Positions 59,770-64,000 of a DNA stretch of 64,000 bases are shown one piece after another. The notes under the pieces were generated by a model that was given only the letters and a program-made list of their open reading frames with translations, did no database searches and was not told the origin of the DNA. Numbering within the stretch: position 1 is the stretch's first letter; each line of letters opens with the position of its first letter. Origin of the DNA: Candidatus Iainarchaeum sp. (lineage in GTDB: Archaea > Iainarchaeota > Iainarchaeia > Iainarchaeales > GCA-2688035); contig NZBU01000012.1 of assembly GCA_002688035.1 (NCBI GenBank), positions 1 through 64,000 on the forward strand, in the 5' to 3' direction. The position numbers and the translations under genes are program-made.

Positions 59770-61065
59770 TTACTTTGTAAAAGCACTTGCCGTTACTCCG
59801 GCATCCCAACTGAACCTTGGTCTAATTTTGACCATCCAAATTTTCTCAGTGTTATCATCAATGATTAGAGCATATCCCTTGCTCTTTGGCATCTCGGCAT
59901 ACAGGTGATCAAAATCCTGGTGCAAGTAACTTGGGCGTAAAGCGGCGACAGCTTCAATGTCTGGTTTTGAAGTCATTCTGTGCGAGATAAACAAATCACA
60001 TTGGCTTATTGCATCAGGATGCAGTTTGTTTGGGCGCTGTGTTGCAAGCAGCAAACTTAAGCCCGGTTGTCTCCCAACCCTCACCCATTCCAAAAGCACT
60101 TGTAGTGCAAGGTTATCAGAATCTTTTGGCATGAACATATGTGCCTCATCAATCAGCATCCACACAATTGGCATTGCCGATTCTCGCTTTTGTCCCTTTA
60201 ACACTTTCATTTCCTCTTCTTTTCTAAATAGCATTCTTTCCTCAAACAGTTTTTTTCCAAGGAGTGCAACAATTATATCTCTTGTTCCCTCCATTCCAAC
60301 TGCCTGCCTGTAAGCACTCACATCAATAACAGTTATTTCCCCGGCCTTTGCTATCTCACTAAGCCTTGTTCCCTCTTTCTCGATGATGCCCCAGGTCTTC
60401 GCAACTTTTAACCTGTTTATCATTGCCTGCTTTACGAGCTTTGTGCTCTCAGCATCATTCTTTATTGCGGCAATGAGCTCGTCAATTCCATAGTAGCTTC
60501 CAAGCTTTTTCTTCACTTCATCTACAACACGCGTAATAAGTACTCCTTCAGGATCCTTCCATGTTAGTTTGAACAAAGCCATCCACTCAACAGCATCGAG
60601 CTCTGCTGCTTTCAGCGTAAACGCGCCACTGACAGGAAGTCCCTTTTCCTTGTAAAAATCGAGTTTTCCCTTTGGGACAAGAACCCTCACATTTGTTTCA
60701 GCTGGCTTTAAGTCCCAGTTCGCCAGCTCTTTCTCATTCTCTTTGTTTGCGAACTTAAGACTCCAGAATATTCCGACTGTGTCAATTGTTATAATAGAAA
60801 TCCTGTTCTTTATCTCGGGCTCCAGCCTTGCAAACTCTTCAAGCATGACGGCCATCGTGTACGATTTCCCGCCTCCACGCTTGCCGCAAACTAGGACAAG
60901 ATGCGGTTTTGAGAGATCCATAAAGATTTTTCTGCCGAGAACAGGTTTTTCTCCCTTTGATAATAATACTTTTCCAATATAGCCTGTGCCCTTAAATTTG
61001 TATTTGGCAATGTCTTTTGGGGAGCGCCCTACAATGGATTTGGATTTACCTAATTCAATAGCCAT
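59770..61065 (-). CDS. HerA/VirB4-type ATPase
   Basis: A 431-residue ATPase of the HerA/FtsK superfamily. Walker A is GKRGGGKSYTM (about residue 60), Walker B is VWMLIDEAHMF (about 295), with the arginine region LLLATQRPNKLHPDAISQCD after it and the R-rich WVRVGRQPG. HerA proteins pump DNA in end resection with NurA, but no nurA gene lies near. Other members of the group act in conjugation or defence, or as unlinked helicases. I cannot tell which. It sits back to back with an unknown coiled-coil gene. Confidence 0.85.
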   Translation of the reverse strand: MAIELGKSKSIVGRSPKDIAKYKFKGTGYIGKVLLSKGEKPVLGRKIFMDLSKPHLVLVCGKRGGGKSYTMAVMLEEFARLEPEIKNRISIITIDTVGIFWSLKFANKENEKELANWDLKPAETNVRVLVPKGKLDFYKEKGLPVSGAFTLKAAELDAVEWMALFKLTWKDPEGVLITRVVDEVKKKLGSYYGIDELIAAIKNDAESTKLVKQAMINRLKVAKTWGIIEKEGTRLSEIAKAGEITVIDVSAYRQAVGMEGTRDIIVALLGKKLFEERMLFRKEEEMKVLKGQKRESAMPIVWMLIDEAHMFMPKDSDNLALQVLLEWVRVGRQPGLSLLLATQRPNKLHPDAISQCDLFISHRMTSKPDIEAVAALRPSYLHQDFDHLYAEMPKSKGYALIIDDNTEKIWMVKIRPRFSWDAGVTASAFTK

Positions 61066-61118
61066 GTTGCAAATAAGACGCAGTTAAGGTATTTAAACTT
61101 TAACATCCTTTTATCTAA

Positions 61119-61604
61119 TTGATTCTTGTGGCAGCTGCATTGAAACAACAGGAAGAAGAATTAAGACTTCTAATTCGAAAGATTGATACTGAGATAGTTG
61201 CTTTTGAGAAGCTTAAGACCGAGGTCAGTGTGAAAAAAGCCAAGATAGAGAAGTCTGTTAATGTCGCAGGACTACAACCAGTTCCAATTAACATTGCGCC
61301 ACACTCCGGTTCTGCTGATAATCTTGTGCGAGAGCTAGAGCAGCATGTTCTTGCTCTTAACAAAGTAAAGAATTTTATCAATGGCAAGTTGAAAGTAGTG
61401 ATAAAGGAAGAGGAACTGCTTGCAGAACTCCAAAAAGAGTATGGAAAGGAAGTTAATATCAAAAAGCATCCTAACGGGGAGTTCGAATTGGTTTTCTCGG
61501 ATGATGGGACAAAGGCGGCTTTCAAGGCGCTTGAAAAAAGCAAGGGCATGCTTGAAACCGTGAAGAAGAGCGTTCAATCTTTAACAGAAGAACAAAAAGA
61601 ATAA
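61119..61604 (+). CDS. Unknown coiled-coil protein
   Basis: A 161-residue soluble protein with coiled-coil arms at both ends (LKQQEEELRLLIRKIDTE, then LEKSKGMLETVKKSVQSL) and a linker with VAGLQPVPINIAPHSGS. A prefoldin-like form is possible but the sequence lacks the prefoldin pattern. Start is TTG 61119 (26 nt after ATTTAAAC) or GTG 61128; both are uncommon. It is divergent from the HerA-type ATPase gene and may relate to it. Confidence 0.6.
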   Translation: MILVAAALKQQEEELRLLIRKIDTEIVAFEKLKTEVSVKKAKIEKSVNVAGLQPVPINIAPHSGSADNLVRELEQHVLALNKVKNFINGKLKVVIKEEELLAELQKEYGKEVNIKKHPNGEFELVFSDDGTKAAFKALEKSKGMLETVKKSVQSLTEEQKE

Positions 61605-61616
61605 TTTACTATTTTT

Positions 61617-62444
61617 CTAACGCAGGTATTCCAGCGTATTTTGAACTATTCCCGGTGTAAGCGCAGGGTCATAGTTGAAATAGATTGTTTTTCCCAGCAA
61701 TGTTTTCTTTTCCATTATTGCAGGGAAGCTTTTTGACGAGCCCTCATCCTCAATTATGGCAACAGTGCTTCCAATAGGCTTAACATCAAAAGTCTTCAAA
61801 GAGTATGGCGGCAAACTCGGGCTTGCAGGAGCATTCTCTACTCCAATCATTATCTTGTGGGATATATCTTGTCTCTTGATCCTGCCTTGCAGTGAAACAA
61901 CGGTTTCACAGGTTGGCTTTTCGCCTTGTCCAATATCACATTCAACAGGCATAATTGTTCCAAAGTTTGATTTCCACCCAATAACATCTGCTGCAACACT
62001 TCCTTCCGGCCCACTCCGATAAATTCCTGAATCTAATACTACGATGAGCTTTCCGCCTGTTCTAACAAAGTTCTCAATCGCTTCCCCAAACTGCCTGCTT
62101 ACACTCTGTCCAAACGCGCTATCTGCTAAATGCTGATCTAAGAGCACGATGTCATACTGCTCTAATTGTTGCCCAGGGGTTGTCTCAAATTGAGTGGCAT
62201 CTTGGATCTTATAATAAACCAAGCTGTTGTCCTGATCCAAAATTGTTACAAGTGCCTGGCTCGGCGCACCAATAATAAGCATCTCAGTTTTTGGAGTGGG
62301 GGTTTCTAAAGGAATTTTCCACACTCCACTGAAATAGACTGCTCCAACAATTATGAGGAATACTGCAAGAATTGCTAACTGTTTGTTCTTAGGAATGTTC
62401 AGAGAGAATCCTTCTCCACCCATTTCCTCACCCATCTCACCCAT
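61617..62444 (-). CDS. Membrane-anchored protein with GATase1-like fold
   Basis: A 275-residue protein with a short Met/Gly/Glu-rich cytoplasmic start, one membrane helix (about residues 22-40), and an outer domain of the DUF4350/class I glutamine amidotransferase-like type: LIIGAPSQALVTILDQD, QYDIVLLDQHLAD, FVRTGGKLIVVLDSGIY, and KTIYFNYDPALTPG. No catalytic Cys-His pair is seen at the elbow. It ends 11 nt from the convergent coiled-coil gene. A structural or carbohydrate-binding role is possible. Confidence 0.65.
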   Translation of the reverse strand: MGEMGEEMGGEGFSLNIPKNKQLAILAVFLIIVGAVYFSGVWKIPLETPTPKTEMLIIGAPSQALVTILDQDNSLVYYKIQDATQFETTPGQQLEQYDIVLLDQHLADSAFGQSVSRQFGEAIENFVRTGGKLIVVLDSGIYRSGPEGSVAADVIGWKSNFGTIMPVECDIGQGEKPTCETVVSLQGRIKRQDISHKIMIGVENAPASPSLPPYSLKTFDVKPIGSTVAIIEDEGSSKSFPAIMEKKTLLGKTIYFNYDPALTPGIVQNTLEYLR

Positions 62445-62582
62445 TACAATCAGAACTAATAAACCAAAACTTGAATATAAATGTTTGCCTTTGATGCTTG
62501 TGCCCGGTAACTATCTTTTGTGAAACAATTTCACATTTATACTTTAAACTCACCTATATTATAAAATAAAGGAGGGGAAAAT

Positions 62583-63482
62583 ATGAAAAAATATTTGTTT
62601 CTATTGGTTTTCTCGGCACTTGTTTTCTCAGTGTTAGTTCTGGCTTTGAAACCAGACTTTCAAGCTGTAGAGATAAGAAATCCTGTTACAAGCGATGTGA
62701 AAAACGGTGTTGTGATACCGGCAAAAGCAGTTGAAGTAACTCCAAACATTTTCTATCTCGGAGCAACAACCGATGAGGGTAGAGTTGTAGAGGGTTATGC
62801 AATAGTAACTCCAAAGAAAGCTAAAGCAAAGGGCACATGCAATAACAACAATGTGTGTGAGCCTGAACTTGGTGAAAAGAATAATTGCTCTGATTGTAGC
62901 GGTGGCGGAACTAATACAGGAGAAAGCACTTGTTATGGTTTCCTTGCAAAGGGTGCCAAATGGAAGACGACTGAACCATATGTTGTTAACCCATCTAACA
63001 CAAGCGGTCTAAATGAAGCATTCGTAGCAAGTAATTTGGACACCGACATTGCTAAGTGGGAAAATGCAGCAGGCACCAATATTATTGGGGCAGGTTCTGT
63101 AACAAGTGATCTTCTTGTTGCCGATATGGTTGCAACTGACGGAAAAAACGAGGTTTACTTTGGCAGTATATCCGACTCAGGCGCAATTGCCATAACAATT
63201 GTGTGGGGGATATTTAGGGGCCCACCGGGCCAGAGAGAGCTTGTTGAATGGGATCAAGTGTACGACCAAGTAGACTTCAATTGGAGTAGCAGTGGAGAAG
63301 CCGGAAAAATGGACTTTGAGAACATTGCAACCCATGAGTTAGGTCACAGCGTGGGACTAGGGGATTTGTATACTGTGGAGTGCTTGGAAGAAACGATGTA
63401 CGGATATGCATCTGAGGGTGAAACAAAAAAGAGAACCCTTGAATCCGGAGACATTACAGGAATACAAGAGCTTTACAACTAG
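62583..63482 (+). CDS. Secreted matrixin-like metalloprotease
   Basis: A 299-residue protein with a signal peptide (LFLLVFSALVFSVLVLAL), a short Cys-bearing linker (CNNNNVCEPELGEKNNCSDC, about residues 86-105), and a zinc protease domain. The site is HELGHSVGLGDLY (about residue 253): HExGHxxGxxD, so the third ligand would be Asp instead of the His of most matrixins. A Met-turn, TMYGYAS, follows 16 residues later. It would cut proteins outside the cell. AAGGAGGGG before the ATG is a strong ribosome site; a terminator follows the stop. Confidence 0.88.
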   Translation: MKKYLFLLVFSALVFSVLVLALKPDFQAVEIRNPVTSDVKNGVVIPAKAVEVTPNIFYLGATTDEGRVVEGYAIVTPKKAKAKGTCNNNNVCEPELGEKNNCSDCSGGGTNTGESTCYGFLAKGAKWKTTEPYVVNPSNTSGLNEAFVASNLDTDIAKWENAAGTNIIGAGSVTSDLLVADMVATDGKNEVYFGSISDSGAIAITIVWGIFRGPPGQRELVEWDQVYDQVDFNWSSSGEAGKMDFENIATHELGHSVGLGDLYTVECLEETMYGYASEGETKKRTLESGDITGIQELYN

Positions 63483-63483
63483 A

Positions 63484-63517
63484 TGGGCTGTAAGCCCACT
63501 CTTTTTCTTTTTTTTTA
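63484..63517 (+). terminator. Hairpin and T-run after metalloprotease gene
   Basis: TGGGCT (63484-63489) pairs with AGCCCA (63493-63498) around a GTA loop, then a run of mostly T follows to 63517. It begins right after the stop codon at 63480-63482. This is a classic intrinsic terminator shape and the clearest one in the window. Confidence 0.7.
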
Positions 63518-63598
63518 AGAATCAGAGAACTATTTGTCTGCAACAATAATTTATCTTGTCTTATTGCGAACGCAACAGTAGTTTTGCTTGTGCCAATC

Positions 63599-63838
63599 CT
63601 AGCTACCCAGCGCTTTCTTTATTGCTTCAACATCGAAGCCAACAATTATTTTACCGTTTATATCCAGTACTGGTACACCCATTTGTCCGCTCTTCTTTAT
63701 CATTTCGTTCATGGCGTCCTTATCGACTGAAACGTCCTTGTGTTCGTAAGGGATCTTGTTTTCGTCGAAAAACTCTTTTGCCATTTGGCACCAAGGACAT
63801 GTTGGGGTTGAATAAACTATTACTTTTGCATCAGCCAT
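63599..63838 (-). CDS. Small glutaredoxin-like protein (NrdH type)
   Basis: A 79-residue thioredoxin-fold protein with the active site TCPWCQMAKEFF (CPWC, residues 14-17) and the cis-Pro strand GVPVLDINGKIIVGF. The length and the GFD ending place it among NrdH or Uxx-star glutaredoxin-like proteins that reduce disulfides in the cytoplasm. CTCC-type ribosome site (GGAGGCG on the coding strand) stands before the ATG. Not in an operon with other redox genes here. Confidence 0.88.
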   Translation of the reverse strand: MADAKVIVYSTPTCPWCQMAKEFFDENKIPYEHKDVSVDKDAMNEMIKKSGQMGVPVLDINGKIIVGFDVEAIKKALGS

Positions 63839-63929
63839 TTAATTCGCCTCCTAATGTTAAAATATTCACCAAACTATTTAAATGTCTTGTTTTGAAATAG
63901 GGTTGAAAATTGTTATTTCATTTGTTACC

Positions 63930-64000
63930 CTACTCTAGAACTTCGCACATCTTTTCCTGCAGTTCGTCTTCCACCAAATTCTTGAGGTTTTTGTACGCTT
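63930..64000 (-). CDS. C-terminal end of a gene cut by the window edge
   Basis: Read on the minus strand, the last 71 bases are open in one frame as AYKNLKNLVEDELQEKMCEVLE and then stop with TAG at 63930-63932. The acidic helical text looks like real protein. Nothing more can be said about the family. The gap between this and the glutaredoxin gene holds only its promoter (TTTAAAT near 63880) and no other frame. Confidence 0.5.
   Translation of the reverse strand, partial: AYKNLKNLVEDELQEKMCEVLE

Noticed and set aside
61119..61604. Prefoldin subunit
   Set aside because: Coiled-coil arms are present but the hairpin core pattern of prefoldin alpha or beta is missing, so I left it as unknown.
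1..64000. CRISPR arrays, insertion sequences, prophage or rRNA
   Set aside because: No regular repeats with spacers, no transposase or integrase, no phage structural genes and no rRNA-like stretch were found on either strand.

Overview
This window looks like a piece of an archaeal chromosome, most plausibly from an uncultured DPANN-type lineage such as Diapherotrites or a relative. The domain call is well supported: GatD of the archaeal GatDE amidotransferase, an archaeal-type prolyl-tRNA synthetase, Dph6, a DRG/OBG-type GTPase, an ATP-dependent DNA ligase, a HerA-type ATPase, TrmO and Lrp/AsnC regulators. There are also two tRNA introns with bulge-helix-bulge junctions, and many genes whose TATA box sits about 26 nt before the start codon (leaderless mRNAs). 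The lineage call is inference; there is no rRNA in the window. Several bacterial-looking genes are mixed in: a GGDEF protein, Tag glycosylase, class II aldolase, a full-length transketolase, and the proB/proC pair.

Layout. 1-12 kb: a cut-off gene, a flavin/iron-sulfur reductase operon, a GGDEF protein, gatD, an Lrp regulator, class II aldolase with dph6, a surface-protein operon, DNA ligase, a frameshifted lipoprotein and a small-ORF operon. 12-18 kb: a glycosyltransferase, two tRNA-Pro genes, then gpgS-proC-proB-proS. 18-30 kb: large membrane-anchored surface proteins, a GNAT-PIN operon, a DRG GTPase, a HemK-like methylase, a thioredoxin-like envelope protein and an RNase HIII-like enzyme. 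30-35 kb: SdpI-like protein, Tag, CBS protein, cupin, a cytochrome b5-like lipoprotein, a membrane-bound winged helix protein, a ferredoxin and an APS/PAPS reductase. 35-43 kb: a metal and thiol region with an HMA-domain membrane protein, a DUF2318 lipoprotein, copper ATPase, and opposite to them an operon of CxxC membrane proteins plus trmO. 43-47 kb: GH130 and the non-oxidative pentose phosphate enzymes tkt-rpiB-rpe, then Ogg. 47-50 kb: an anaerobe-type oxygen defence operon (two rubrerythrins, superoxide reductase, DUF2769, ferritin-like protein). 50-64 kb: Kef antiporter, dITPase, MscS, tRNA-Leu (with intron) and tRNA-Val, a multi-TM GT-C-like protein, HerA ATPase, a matrixin-like protease and a small glutaredoxin.

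How it fits together. The genes suggest an anaerobe or microaerophile that protects itself without catalase, makes or modifies proline and glucosylglycerate-type solutes, handles copper, and runs sugar phosphates through aldolase and the pentose phosphate branch. Points most worth a second look: a conserved C-terminal MVGGC peptide on two adjacent membrane proteins beside a three-domain CxxC protein; the same AGTATACT palindrome just after the TATA box of the rubrerythrin operon and of the ferredoxin gene; a GGDEF protein in an archaeon; two tRNA-Pro genes beside the proline enzymes, one with C33; and several tiny genes (26, 36 and 50 codons).
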